Source: Acidimicrobiales bacterium
GTDB lineage: Bacteria > Actinomycetota > Acidimicrobiia > Acidimicrobiales > JAUJNH01
Assembly: GCA_030448245.1 (NCBI GenBank)
Contig: JAUJNH010000012.1
Span: 1-60,535 of the forward strand
Length of the DNA stretch: 60,535 bases
Direction of reading: 5' to 3'
The notes under the pieces are model-generated. The model did no database searches. It was not told where the DNA came from and saw only the letters and a list, made by a program, of their open reading frames with translations. Below, piece by piece: positions 9,304-17,111 of this stretch (position 1 is its first letter; each line of letters opens with the position of its first letter). The position numbers and the translations under genes are program-made.

Positions 9304-9417
9304 TCAGAGGGCGATCAGCCGGATCTCGGGGTCGAGCCGGCGGAGATCACCAGGGTCCGAGGTGCCGACGGGATGACCCGACCGTCGATCGCAGACATGC
9401 ACGTGGGCGTCGACCAT
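9304..9417 (-). pseudogene. Remnant C-terminus of a PIN-domain (VapC-like) toxin
   Basis: Reading leftward from 9417, this 37-codon stretch encodes MVDAHVHVCDRRSGHPVGTS followed by DPGDLRRLDPEIRLIAL and a TGA. The pattern matches the final acidic-residue region of actinobacterial PIN ribonucleases (VDAxVxxxARxxGxPVxTSDPxDLRxL). Nothing upstream supplies the rest of the fold before the galE end at 9452, so it is a decayed fragment. No antitoxin is visible. Confidence 0.55.
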
Positions 9418-9451
9418 GGCAGCGGTGCCGCCAGCAGCCTTCCGGCGTGGA

Positions 9452-10420
9452 TCAGGCGTGGCGGGAGTGCCAGGCCCAGGCCGACGCGACGATCTCGTCG
9501 AGGCCGCGGGCGGCCTTCCAGCCGAGGAGGTCGGCCGCCCTCGAGGCGTCGGCCCAGATGGCCGCCGGGTCCCCCGCCCGGCGGGGCCCGTCCTCGGCCG
9601 GCACGGGACGGCCGGCGGCCCGCTCGGCGGCGGCGAGCACCTCGCGCACGGTCGAGCCCGTGCCGGTGCCCAGGTTGAGGGTGGCGCTGGCCCCGCCGCC
9701 GCGAAGGTGCTCGAGGGCGCGGACGTGGGCATCGGCCAGGTCGTCGACGTGGATGTAGTCGCGGATGGCCGTGCCGTCGCGGGTGGGGTAGTCGGTGCCG
9801 AAGACGGTGAGCGGCGGCCGGGCCCCGAGGAGGGCCTTCATGGCCAGCGGCACCAGGTTGAGGGTCATCGTCCAGTCCTCGCCGATCGTCCCGTCGGCGG
9901 CTGCCCCGGCCGCGTTGAAGTAGCGCAGCCGCATCGACCGGACGCCGTGGCCGGTGTCGTACCAGTCCAGCATCCGCTCGACGAGGAGCTTCGACTCGCC
10001 GTAGGGGCTCTCGGGGTGGATCGGGGTCTCCTCGCTGACCGGCAGGTGCTCGGGCGTGCCGTAGACGGCGCAGCTGCTGGAGAACACCACGGCGTCCACC
10101 CCGCCCCGCTGCAGCGCCATGAGCAGGGCGTTGGTGCCCCCCACGTTGTTGGCGAAGTAGCGGCCCGGCTGCTCCATCGACTCGCCGGCGGCCTTGTAGG
10201 CCGCGAAGTGGATGCAGCTGTCGACGCCGTGCTCGCGGACGACGGCGGCCACCAGGCCCTGGTCGGCGATGTCGCCGACGACCAGCGGGGCGTCGCCCAC
10301 CAGCTCCCGGTGACCCAGCTCGAGCGAGTCCAGGACCACCACCTGGTGGCCGGCCGCCGCCAGCGCTCGGGTGGTGTGGGCGCCGATGTAGCCGGCGCCG
10401 CCGGTGACGAGGACCGTCAC
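9452..10420 (-). CDS. galE: UDP-glucose 4-epimerase
   Basis: 322 residues of an extended short-chain dehydrogenase/reductase. The NAD-binding motif GGAGYIGAH is at residues 7-15. The catalytic SSSCAVYG and YGESK (Tyr-x-x-x-Lys) lie at ~113-145, and the sugar-binding RYFNAAGA at ~165. It interconverts UDP-glucose and UDP-galactose for cell-surface polysaccharides. The GTG start at 10420 lies 37 bases after a small membrane-protein gene on the same strand, so the two are probably cotranscribed. galE interrupts the usual sigma/anti-sigma-trxB order and is oriented opposite to it, suggesting a local insertion. Confidence 0.93.
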   Translation of the reverse strand: MTVLVTGGAGYIGAHTTRALAAAGHQVVVLDSLELGHRELVGDAPLVVGDIADQGLVAAVVREHGVDSCIHFAAYKAAGESMEQPGRYFANNVGGTNALLMALQRGGVDAVVFSSSCAVYGTPEHLPVSEETPIHPESPYGESKLLVERMLDWYDTGHGVRSMRLRYFNAAGAAADGTIGEDWTMTLNLVPLAMKALLGARPPLTVFGTDYPTRDGTAIRDYIHVDDLADAHVRALEHLRGGGASATLNLGTGTGSTVREVLAAAERAAGRPVPAEDGPRRAGDPAAIWADASRAADLLGWKAARGLDEIVASAWAWHSRHA

Positions 10421-10457
10421 CGGGCGCCGGCCGCGACGGTTGGGCGGGGGGACGACG

Positions 10458-10841
10458 TCATGACGGGAGCTCCTCCGAGACGGTGGACGGGCGGGCCGGC
10501 CTGGCCCGGCGGCGACGGCCGGACCAGCCCCAGGCGAAGGTGGCGGCAGCAGCGGCGGCGACCATCACCCACGACAGGACCGGCGGCGACACGTCGTTGC
10601 GGAAGTGGCCGAAGGAGACCCACAGCGCCAGGTACAGCCCGGCCACGACCACCAGCGAGAGGGCGACCAGGGTGGCCGCGGCCAGCCGGCGGCCGACGGC
10701 GAGCGCCAGCTCGGCGACGGCCAGGCCGTAGAGCGGGAACCCCACGACCGCCGTGGTGCCCTGGAGGTCGTACTCGCCGAGCACCACCGCCCCCGCCAGG
10801 GCCAGAGCGGCGCCGGCCAGCAACGCCAGAGCCTGCCGCAC
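10458..10841 (-). CDS. Small four-helix membrane protein
   Basis: 127 residues with four predicted transmembrane helices (about 5-22, 30-48, 55-75, 87-105) and a basic C-terminal tail (GRRRRARPARP). The family is not recognised. The GTG start at 10841 has a minus-strand TAGCCT hexamer nine bases upstream, which supports a leaderless transcript. It is immediately upstream of galE and divergent from the gene at 10857; the promoter region between them is only fifteen bases. Confidence 0.7.
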   Translation of the reverse strand: MRQALALLAGAALALAGAVVLGEYDLQGTTAVVGFPLYGLAVAELALAVGRRLAAATLVALSLVVVAGLYLALWVSFGHFRNDVSPPVLSWVMVAAAAAATFAWGWSGRRRRARPARPSTVSEELPS

Positions 10842-10850
10842 GAGGAGGGA

Positions 10851-10860
10851 AGGCTAGTGT
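10851..10860. promoter_or_regulatory. Compact bidirectional -10 region
   Basis: The decamer AGGCTAGTGT reads TAGCCT on the minus strand (nine bases before GTG 10841). It reads TAGTGT on the plus strand (eight bases before ATG 10869). One ten-base segment could therefore serve as the -10 for two divergent leaderless genes. Confidence 0.4.
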
Positions 10861-11264
10861 CCGACCCCATGGCGTCCCCCATCGGCCGGGCTCCTGCTCC
10901 CGACGCCGGAGGCGAGCCGCAACGGGGCACACCCGTCCTGCTGCCCGAGGGGTGGGTCGGCAAGGTCACCGAGAAGATCGTGTCGACCGTCGACGGCGTC
11001 CGGGCCAAGACGACCACCCCCGTCGAGAAGGTCGGCCGGGCCGTGATCTGGGGCCTGATGATCGCCACGGCCGGCACCGCCCTGCTCGTGGCCCTGACCA
11101 TCGGCGTCCTGCGGCTGCTGTACGAGGCCACGGCCCGGATCCCCGGCATCAGCGGCCGCGAGGGTCGCAGCGTGTGGATCATCGACGTCCTGATCGGTGT
11201 TGTGCTGATCCTCTTCGGCCTTCTCCTGATCAGGCGGGGCACGAAGCCGCACCACGAGGATTGA
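10857..11264 (+). CDS. Actinobacterial membrane protein with two TM helices
   Basis: 135 residues. A Pro/Gly-rich N-terminus precedes an amphipathic segment (VGKVTEKIVSTVDGVRAKTT). Two TM helices (~62-85 and ~108-127) end in a positive tail (IRRGTKPHHED). No enzymatic family is recognised. GTG 10857 follows a good ribosome-binding sequence (GAGGAGGGA at 10842-10850). The in-frame ATG at 10869, eight bases after a TAGTGT hexamer, is an alternative start. It lies 43 bases before trxB on the same strand. Confidence 0.7.
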   Translation: MSDPMASPIGRAPAPDAGGEPQRGTPVLLPEGWVGKVTEKIVSTVDGVRAKTTTPVEKVGRAVIWGLMIATAGTALLVALTIGVLRLLYEATARIPGISGREGRSVWIIDVLIGVVLILFGLLLIRRGTKPHHED

Positions 11265-11307
11265 GCGCCCGACGCGGCGCGACGAGCACGAACGAGGAGC
11301 CTGCACC

Positions 11308-12309
11308 ATGCCAGCCACACGCGAGGTCGTGATCATCGGATCCGGGCCGGCCGGCCTCACCGCCGCCGTCTACACCGCCCGAGCCAACTTCGAGCCGCTG
11401 GTGCTCGAGGGCGAGCAGACGAGCAACACCGACGGCCCCGGCGGCCAGCTCATGCTGACCACCGAGGTGGAGAACTACCCCGGATTCCCGGACGGGATCA
11501 TGGGCCCCGACCTCATGAAGGCCATGCGGGACCAGGCGGCAAGGTTCGGCGCCGAGATCGTCACCAAGCGAGCCTCGAAGGTCGACCTGTCACGCCGCCC
11601 GTTCGGGGTGTGGGTCGGCGATCCCGACGCAGCCGAGCCCACCTACCTCGCCCAGACGTTGGTGATCTCGACGGGCGCCCGCAGCCTGATGCTGGACCTG
11701 CCGTCCGAGCAGCGGCTGTTCGCCCAGGGTGGGGGCGTCTCCACCTGCGCCACCTGCGACGGGTTCTTCTACAAGGACCGCGAGATCGCCGTGGTCGGCG
11801 GCGGCGACTCGGCCATGGAGGAGGCCAACTTCCTCACCAAGTTCGCCACCAAGGTCTTCCTCATCCACCGCCGCAGCGGGTTCCGGGCCAGCAAGATCAT
11901 GGTCGACCGGGCCAAGCGCAACCCGAAGATCGAGCTCCGGCTGGACACCGTGGTCGAGGAGGTCCTCGGCGACGACTCGATCACCGGCCTGCGGCTGCGC
12001 AACGTGACCACCGACGAGGTCGACGACCTGGCCGTCCAGGGACTGTTCGTGGCCATCGGCCACGCCCCCAACACCGAGCTGTTCAAGGGGCAGCTGGAGA
12101 TGGACGACACCGGCTACCTGATCACCCAGCCCGGCTCGAGCCGCACCAACGTGGAGGGCGTCTTCGCCTGCGGCGACGTGCAGGACCACACCTACCGCCA
12201 GGCCGTCACCGCCGCCGGCACGGGCTGCATGGCCGCCCTCGACGCCGAGCGGTTCCTCGAGGCCACGGCCGACGACGCACCCGCGCCCCGCACCGCCACC
12301 GCCTGGTAA
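11308..12309 (+). CDS. trxB: Thioredoxin-disulfide reductase
   Basis: 333 residues with the FAD motif IIGSGPAGLTAAVYTARA (~9-26), active-site CATC (~147-150) in STCATCDGFFY, and NADPH motif VVGGGDSAMEEANFL (~163-177). The second FAD motif is GVFACGDVQD (~290). It reduces thioredoxin with NADPH. The start is ATG 11308 after an AACGAGGAGC ribosome-binding site. It sits before trxA, the usual actinobacterial arrangement beside oriC. It may also supply electrons to the CQPC thioredoxin of the glycine-reductase-like operon at 29.5-34.6 kb, which lacks its own reductase gene; that link is inference. Confidence 0.97.
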   Translation: MPATREVVIIGSGPAGLTAAVYTARANFEPLVLEGEQTSNTDGPGGQLMLTTEVENYPGFPDGIMGPDLMKAMRDQAARFGAEIVTKRASKVDLSRRPFGVWVGDPDAAEPTYLAQTLVISTGARSLMLDLPSEQRLFAQGGGVSTCATCDGFFYKDREIAVVGGGDSAMEEANFLTKFATKVFLIHRRSGFRASKIMVDRAKRNPKIELRLDTVVEEVLGDDSITGLRLRNVTTDEVDDLAVQGLFVAIGHAPNTELFKGQLEMDDTGYLITQPGSSRTNVEGVFACGDVQDHTYRQAVTAAGTGCMAALDAERFLEATADDAPAPRTATAW

Positions 12310-12396
12310 GGCGCGGCCAGGACGCCCTGCCCCGGAATGCCGATGACGGCGCTGGGGTTTGTCCACCCGATCACATATCCGCCGAGGAGGCCCAGC

Positions 12397-12723
12397 ATGG
12401 GTGCCAACACGATCACCATCACCGACGACACCTTCGACGAAGAGGTCAAGGGCTCGACCGAGCCCGTGCTCGTCGACTTCTGGGCCGAGTGGTGCGGGCC
12501 GTGCCGCATGATCGCCCCGGTGCTCGAGGAGATCGCCGTCGCCCGCAAGGGCACCCTGAAGGTGGCCAAGCTCAACATCGACGACAACCTCGGCATCACC
12601 ACCAGGTTCGACGTCCAGAGCATCCCGACCCTCATCCTGTTCAAGGACGGTGAGCCTGTGGCCCGCGTGGTGGGCGCTCGCGGCCGGGCCGCCCTGGAAG
12701 ACGAGCTCGACCGGCACATCTAG
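12397..12723 (+). CDS. trxA: Thioredoxin
   Basis: 108 residues of classical thioredoxin with active site FWAEWCGPCRM (~27-37, CGPC) and cis-proline SIPTLILFKDG (~74-84). The start is ATG 12397 after an AGGAGG ribosome-binding site. It lies downstream of trxB with an 87-base gap. It is convergent with parB, and two strong inverted repeats separate them. Confidence 0.96.
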   Translation: MGANTITITDDTFDEEVKGSTEPVLVDFWAEWCGPCRMIAPVLEEIAVARKGTLKVAKLNIDDNLGITTRFDVQSIPTLILFKDGEPVARVVGARGRAALEDELDRHI

Positions 12724-12736
12724 AGGAGGGTAGCCA

Positions 12737-12758
12737 TCATGTGACATAGGTCACATGA
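12737..12758. promoter_or_regulatory. Perfect Crp/GlxR-type palindrome
   Basis: Arms TCATGTGAC and GTCACATGA are separated by ATAG. The inner part matches TGTGANNTANNTCACA, the consensus of actinobacterial Crp/GlxR, at every fixed position. It lies fourteen bases after the trxA stop, in a convergent gene pair. It could alternatively form a nine-base-pair terminator stem. Confidence 0.5.
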
Positions 12759-12775
12759 GCCTGTTTCTCCACCGT

Positions 12776-12798
12776 CTTCTCCCCACCCTGTGGAGAAG
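12776..12798. terminator. Bidirectional hairpin between trxA and parB
   Basis: The arms CTTCTCC and GGAGAAG form a perfect seven-base-pair stem with a nine-base loop, between convergent trxA and parB. No U-tract follows, as is usual in GC-rich actinobacteria. Confidence 0.55.
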
Positions 12799-12823
12799 GT
12801 GCCGCGTTTGCTCCGGCTCGACC

Positions 12824-13732
12824 TCAGGTCCCGGTCATGGCCCGGTAGATGCGCTCGAGGTCGTCGAGGTCGGCGAACTCGACGATCATCCGGCTCTTGC
12901 CCGCCCCGAGCTCGACCACCACCCGGGTGCTGAGGAGATCCCCCAGGAGCTGCTCGAGCTCGAGGAGGCCGGGCTCCTTGGTGCGGCCCGGCGGGCCGGT
13001 GCGCCCGGCCGCTCTCGGGCGAGGCGCCGGCTTGGCCTTGCCGGACGAGGACCGGACCAGCTCCTCGGTGGCCCGCACGGAGAGGCCACCGGCCACCACC
13101 CGGGTGGCCAGCGCCTCGAGCTGGTCTCGGTCGGCCACGCCCAGCAGGGCCCGGGCGTGACCCTCGGCCAGCTGCCCGTCGCGCACCAGCTTCTGCACGG
13201 GAGGCGGCAGCTGAAGGAGCCGCAACAGGTTGGTGACGGTCGTGCGGCTCTTGCCCACCCGCTTGGCCAGCTGGTCGTGGGTGAGGCCGAAGTCCTCGAG
13301 GAGCTGCTGGTAGGCGGCAGCCTCCTCGAGCGGGTTGAGGTCGCGGCGGTGCAGGTTCTCGACGACGGCCTGCTCCATGCTGGCCAGGTCGGTGACGTCA
13401 CGGACCAGCGCCGGCAGGGTGGCCAGCCCGATCCGCTTGGCCGCCCGCCACCGCCGCTCGCCGGCGATGAGCTCGAAGACCGGGTGGCCGTCCTCGTCGC
13501 CGAGAGGCCGGACGAGGACCGGCTGGAGCACGCCGACCTCGGCCATCGACGCAGCCAGCGCACCCAACGCCTCCTCGTCGAAGGCCTGGCGGGGCTGGAA
13601 GCGGTTCGGGCGGAGCGCCGCGACCGGCACCTCGACCAGGTCGCCGCCGCTCGTCGCGGGAGGCTCGGGCCTGCCGGCCTCCGCCGGGAGCAGCGCGCCC
13701 AGCCCCTTACCCAACCCGCTGCGGCGTGCCAC
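12824..13732 (-). CDS. parB: Chromosome-partitioning protein ParB
   Basis: 302 residues starting RRSGLGKGLGALLPAEA, the actinobacterial ParB opening. The CTP-binding ParB/Srx domain has GERRWRAAK (~95-103) and a second motif ENLHRRDLNPLEEA (~130-143). The helix-turn-helix (DFGLTHDQLAKRVGKSRTTV) lies at ~155-175, and a C-terminal dimerisation domain follows. ParB loads at parS and spreads as a CTP-dependent clamp. GTG 13732 is chosen because it gives the conserved start; it overlaps the parA stop by 26 bases, so the genes are coupled. parS-like sites lie within and just upstream of parA. Confidence 0.95.
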   Translation of the reverse strand: MARRSGLGKGLGALLPAEAGRPEPPATSGGDLVEVPVAALRPNRFQPRQAFDEEALGALAASMAEVGVLQPVLVRPLGDEDGHPVFELIAGERRWRAAKRIGLATLPALVRDVTDLASMEQAVVENLHRRDLNPLEEAAAYQQLLEDFGLTHDQLAKRVGKSRTTVTNLLRLLQLPPPVQKLVRDGQLAEGHARALLGVADRDQLEALATRVVAGGLSVRATEELVRSSSGKAKPAPRPRAAGRTGPPGRTKEPGLLELEQLLGDLLSTRVVVELGAGKSRMIVEFADLDDLERIYRAMTGT

Positions 13733-15509
13733 CGGAAACCTCCTTCGCCAACTCCCGGTAGGCGATGGCGCCGCGGGAGGTCGGATCGAACACGATGATC
13801 GGCTGGCCGAAGCTGGGGGCCTCGGAAAGCCGGACGGTGCGGGGCACCAGGTGCCGGCAGACGACGTTGCCAAAGTGCTCCCGCACCTCGTCGGCCACCT
13901 GGCCGGCCAGCTTCGTCCGGGCGTCGTACATGGTGAGCACGATCGTCGACACCTCGAGCGCCTTGTTCAGGTTCGACTGGACCAGCTGGACGTTGCGGAG
14001 GAGAGCGCTGAGGCCCTCGAGGGCGTAGTACTCGCACTGCACGGGCACCACGACCTCGCCGGCTGCGGCCAGGGCGTTGACCGTGAGCAGGCCCAGCGAC
14101 GGAGGGCAGTCGATGAGGGTGAAGTCGAAGTCGTCGGCCACGCCCTCGAGCGCCCGCTTGAGGCGCAGCTCCCGTGAAAAGGCGGGGACCAGCTCGATCT
14201 CGGCGCCGGCCAGATCGATCGTGGCGGGGACCACGAACAGGTTGCGCACGCTGGTGGGCTCGAGCGCGTCCTCGATCGGCACGTCCCGCATCAGCACGTC
14301 GTAGACCGAGGTTTCGAGGGCCCGGGCGTTGACGCCCAGGCCGGTGGTGGCGTTGCCCTGGGGGTCCAGGTCGACCACCAGCGTGCGGTAGCCCAGCTCG
14401 GCCAGGGCGGCCCCGAGGTTCACGGCCGTGGTCGTCTTGCCCACCCCGCCCTTCTGGTTGGCCACGGCCAGCACCCGGGGGAGCGGCCGCACCGGGCGCG
14501 GCGGGGCAGGGGGAAGGGTGGCCACCGCGGGCTCGTCGGCCTCCGGGGGCGGATCCCGCAGGTCGACCTCGTCGGGCGGAGGGGCCGGACCGGTGCCAGC
14601 CGCATTGCTCGTCCTTCCCCCGGGCGACGGGACGGCGGCGGCGTCGTCACCGGCGTCGGCCGCCGCCTGTTCCACGTGGAACTCCCCGACGGCCTCCCCT
14701 GCTGGTCTGCCGGCGGCGGCGGCGCCCGATGGTTCCACGTGGAACGCGGGCTCGGCCGGTTGGTGGTCCCCGTCCGCAGCGGCGAGATCTGACGGCGACC
14801 TCAGGCCCCCCTGTCCCGTGCCGCTCGCGGAGGGCAGAGGCGGCGGCTCCGTCGCGCCGGCGGCCACGGCACCGGCGGCAACCATGGGGTCCGGTGCGGG
14901 GGGATCCTGCTCCCCCGTCGACACCGTGCCGGTGGTCGAGGTGGCTGCGGTGCCGGCCGCCGGCCGATCCGGTGACAGCCCCGCCACCAGCGGCTGTTCA
15001 GCCTGGCTGTCATGGCGGAGGGCAGTCGTCCCCTCCCGGCCCTCGGGCCGCACCTCCCGATGGTCGGTCTCGGCCCCGCTCGCGCCGGCTCGGCCGTCCC
15101 CCATACCTGGCTCCGCAGCTTGGTCCATCCCGGTCTCTCCTCCCGCCGAAGCATGGTGCCTGCTGCTCCCCTCCGAGCCCTCCCCCGGACGCTCGTCCTG
15201 CGGTGCCGGCGCTGACGCCTCCAGGGGAACGACGTCAGGGACGGCGTCCGGTGGGGGCGTGGTCAGGCCGGTCGGGTCCTCGGGCGCCTCTGGAGGAGCA
15301 GCCACGTCGCCGCCGCCTCCGACCGAGCCAGGAGGTATCGGCGGCTCGACCCCGTCGGGGACCTGGTCGGTCGGATCCTCCAGCTCGGCGTCCGAGGAGA
15401 GCGGCGCCTCCGGTTGGGCGGCCTCCGGTTCCGCACCCTGCTGGGTCCCCCGCAGCTGGTCGAAGATGGATCGTCCACGAGCGGCAAGGTCGTCGTCGGG
15501 CGATCCCAT
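13707..15509 (-). CDS. parA: Chromosome-partitioning ATPase ParA with long disordered N-terminal extension
   Basis: About 600 residues, versus roughly 260-300 for typical chromosomal ParA. The C-terminal ~265 residues are a complete ParA: deviant Walker A NQKGGVGKTTTAVNLG (~345-360), Walker A' DLDPQGNATTGLG, Walker B LIDCPPSLG, and a DNA-binding C-terminus. The first ~335 residues are Pro/Glu/Ala/Gly-rich and probably disordered. They contain FHVE twice, each encoded by a parS palindrome. ATG 15509 (MGSPDDDLAARGRS) is preferred over the TTG at 15542. It lies between rsmG and parB in the conserved order. The extension could be a real domain or, less likely, an upstream reading frame with a later start. 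Confidence 0.88.
   Translation of the reverse strand: MGSPDDDLAARGRSIFDQLRGTQQGAEPEAAQPEAPLSSDAELEDPTDQVPDGVEPPIPPGSVGGGGDVAAPPEAPEDPTGLTTPPPDAVPDVVPLEASAPAPQDERPGEGSEGSSRHHASAGGETGMDQAAEPGMGDGRAGASGAETDHREVRPEGREGTTALRHDSQAEQPLVAGLSPDRPAAGTAATSTTGTVSTGEQDPPAPDPMVAAGAVAAGATEPPPLPSASGTGQGGLRSPSDLAAADGDHQPAEPAFHVEPSGAAAAGRPAGEAVGEFHVEQAAADAGDDAAAVPSPGGRTSNAAGTGPAPPPDEVDLRDPPPEADEPAVATLPPAPPRPVRPLPRVLAVANQKGGVGKTTTAVNLGAALAELGYRTLVVDLDPQGNATTGLGVNARALETSVYDVLMRDVPIEDALEPTSVRNLFVVPATIDLAGAEIELVPAFSRELRLKRALEGVADDFDFTLIDCPPSLGLLTVNALAAAGEVVVPVQCEYYALEGLSALLRNVQLVQSNLNKALEVSTIVLTMYDARTKLAGQVADEVREHFGNVVCRHLVPRTVRLSEAPSFGQPIIVFDPTSRGAIAYRELAKEVSGGTPQRVG
14668..14683. promoter_or_regulatory. parS: parS site 1, inside parA coding sequence
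   Basis: TGTTCCACGTGGAACT contains the perfect 14-base palindrome GTTCCACGTGGAAC, a close variant of the universal GTTTCACGTGAAAC. On the parA strand it is read in frame as FHVE. Confidence 0.85.
14732..14745. promoter_or_regulatory. parS: parS site 2, inside parA coding sequence
   Basis: A second perfect GTTCCACGTGGAAC palindrome lies 64 bases from the first, also read in frame as FHVE in ParA's disordered extension. Confidence 0.85.
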
Positions 15510-15567
15510 CTCGGTGCATGCTCCCAAGCCAGGGCCGCACAAGCAAGGACCCTCAAGTCGACCCTAC

Positions 15568-15581
15568 GTTTCACGTGCAAC
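15568..15581. promoter_or_regulatory. parS: parS site 3, between rsmG and parA
   Basis: GTTTCACGTGCAAC matches the canonical parS at 13 of 14 positions. It lies between the rsmG stop (15601) and the parA start (15509). Confidence 0.75.
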
Positions 15582-15600
15582 AGCCGCCCCCCGGGGGCGG

Positions 15601-16239
15601 TCAGAACAGGGGCTGGCGGGTCTGGCGCTTCCAGGAGCGCGGGAAGTCGGCTGGGCAGAGCCGGTCCTGGGTCAGCACCATGTAGCCGGCCCGGTCGGTG
15701 CGGACCACGCCACCCGGGCGCAGACCCAGCAGAGCCAGGCCGGACGCCGGCCACCGCCCGCCGTCGCTGTCCGGTGGCTCGGAGACGACCAGCGCGCCGC
15801 CCGGGAGCAGCAGGGGGGCGGCGGCCTCGGCTGTCACCCGGGGGGGACCGAAGCTGCGCGAGGTGACCAGGGTGCAGGCGGCCCGGAGGGGTTGGCGGGG
15901 CCGCCCGGCCTGCTCGACGCGCTCGTGAACGACCGTGACCCGGTCCTCGATCCCCAGTTCGCCCACGGCCCAGCGCAGCAGCTCGCACCGCTTGGCCATG
16001 CCCTCCAGCAGCACCCAGCGGCTCTCGGGCCACACCTCGACGGCCAGCACCAGGCCCGGGACGCCGCCGCCGCTGCCCAGGTCACAGGCCAGCTCGGCTG
16101 GTGCCGGGGCCCGGGGGGCGGCGGCGGCAAAGCCGCGGGCGTGCTCTCGCTGGTCGTCGAGCGAGCGGGGACCGAGGAAGCCGCTCGCCGCACTGCGCTC
16201 GAGGACGGCGCTGAGGCTGGCGGGTGCCGTCCCGCTCAA
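15601..16239 (-). CDS. rsmG: 16S rRNA (guanine527-N7)-methyltransferase
   Basis: 212 residues. The SAM-binding motif LACDLGSGGGVPGLVLAV (~57-74) and LLEGMAKRCELLRWA (~85-99) are typical of RsmG (GidB). It methylates G527 of 16S rRNA, the site linked to low-level streptomycin resistance. The TTG start at 16239 overlaps the jag stop (TTGA); an in-frame GTG a few codons later is possible. It lies between jag and parA in the conserved order. Confidence 0.93.
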   Translation of the reverse strand: MSGTAPASLSAVLERSAASGFLGPRSLDDQREHARGFAAAAPRAPAPAELACDLGSGGGVPGLVLAVEVWPESRWVLLEGMAKRCELLRWAVGELGIEDRVTVVHERVEQAGRPRQPLRAACTLVTSRSFGPPRVTAEAAAPLLLPGGALVVSEPPDSDGGRWPASGLALLGLRPGGVVRTDRAGYMVLTQDRLCPADFPRSWKRQTRQPLF

Positions 16240-17111
16240 GCCGGGTGGAGGACCACGTGGCGGCGGGGGTCCTCGCCCTCGGAGCTGGTGGTGACGCCGT
16301 CGATGGCGTTGGCGGTGTCGTGGACGATCTTCCGGTCGGCCGAGCTCATCGGCTCGAGCGCCACCGGCGTGCCGCTGGCCACCACGTCCTGGGCCACCTT
16401 CTGGGTGAACCGCTCCAGCGCCTGCTTGCGCTTCTGGCGGTAGCCGGCCACGTCCAGCAGCAGCCGACCGGTCCGGGCCCCCGTCTTGCGCTGCACGACC
16501 GTGCGGGCCAGGTCCTGCAGGGCCAGCAACGTCGCCCCCTTCGGCCCGATCAGCAGGCCGAGGTCGCCGCCGGTGACCCGGAGCTCGGCGGTGTCGTCGT
16601 CGATGAGGGCCACGGTGGCAGTGGCGTCGTGGAGGCCCATCGTGGCCAGCAGGCCCTCGACGAAGCGCTTCGCCACCTCAGCCTGCTCGGCGACCGGCAC
16701 CTCGACCCGGTCCTCGGAGATCGTCGGTTCCATCGTGGCTCCGTCCTTCGGTTCGTCGACGGCATCTCCGTCGTCAGCCACGGCCACCCGGCCCTGGCGC
16801 GTGGTCGGAGCGATTGGTGCGCTGAGTGGCGGCGCCGCCGCGGCCTGTGGCGCCGCGGGCGGTGGCGCGGCCGGCGTGGCCCCACGGCCGCCGCCGCCCC
16901 GCCGGCGCCGCCCGCTCTCGTCCTTCGACCGCGGCACCGCCGGCAGCAGGCGGGCTCGCACCCGGGCCTCCTCCCGCAACCGCCCGAACAGGCCCATCTT
17001 GGGCTCGGCCAGCACCTCGACCTCGGCGTCCTCCTCGGCCACGCCGAGGAGGTCCAGCGCTTTCTCCCGCGCCTCTTCGATCGTCCTGCCCGTGACCTCG
17101 ACCCACTCCAT
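16236..17111 (-). CDS. jag: Jag/KhpB-type single-stranded nucleic-acid-binding protein
   Basis: 291 residues. The N-terminal Jag-N domain (MEWVEVTGRTIEEAREKALD ... EVEVLAEPKMGLFGRL) covers residues 1-45. A long Pro/Ala/Arg-rich linker follows (~50-130). The KH domain has GGDLGLLIGPKGATLLALQ (~185-203), and an R3H domain ends the protein (LEPMSSADRKIVHD, ~262-275). Jag/KhpB binds RNA and influences envelope synthesis. Its ATG shares a base with the yidC stop (TGATG), so translation is coupled. Confidence 0.93.
   Translation of the reverse strand: MEWVEVTGRTIEEAREKALDLLGVAEEDAEVEVLAEPKMGLFGRLREEARVRARLLPAVPRSKDESGRRRRGGGGRGATPAAPPPAAPQAAAAPPLSAPIAPTTRQGRVAVADDGDAVDEPKDGATMEPTISEDRVEVPVAEQAEVAKRFVEGLLATMGLHDATATVALIDDDTAELRVTGGDLGLLIGPKGATLLALQDLARTVVQRKTGARTGRLLLDVAGYRQKRKQALERFTQKVAQDVVASGTPVALEPMSSADRKIVHDTANAIDGVTTSSEGEDPRRHVVLHPA

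Noticed and set aside
8270..9376. Long alternative frames over the anti-sigma gene
   Set aside because: Arg/Pro-rich shadows; only the 8301 frame has a TM helix and couples to the sigma factor.
16252..16262. ACCACGTGG near the rsmG/jag junction as a further parS
   Set aside because: It lacks the flanking GTT/AAC bases. Other CACGTG hexamers (20570, 24733, 39419) fail in the same way.
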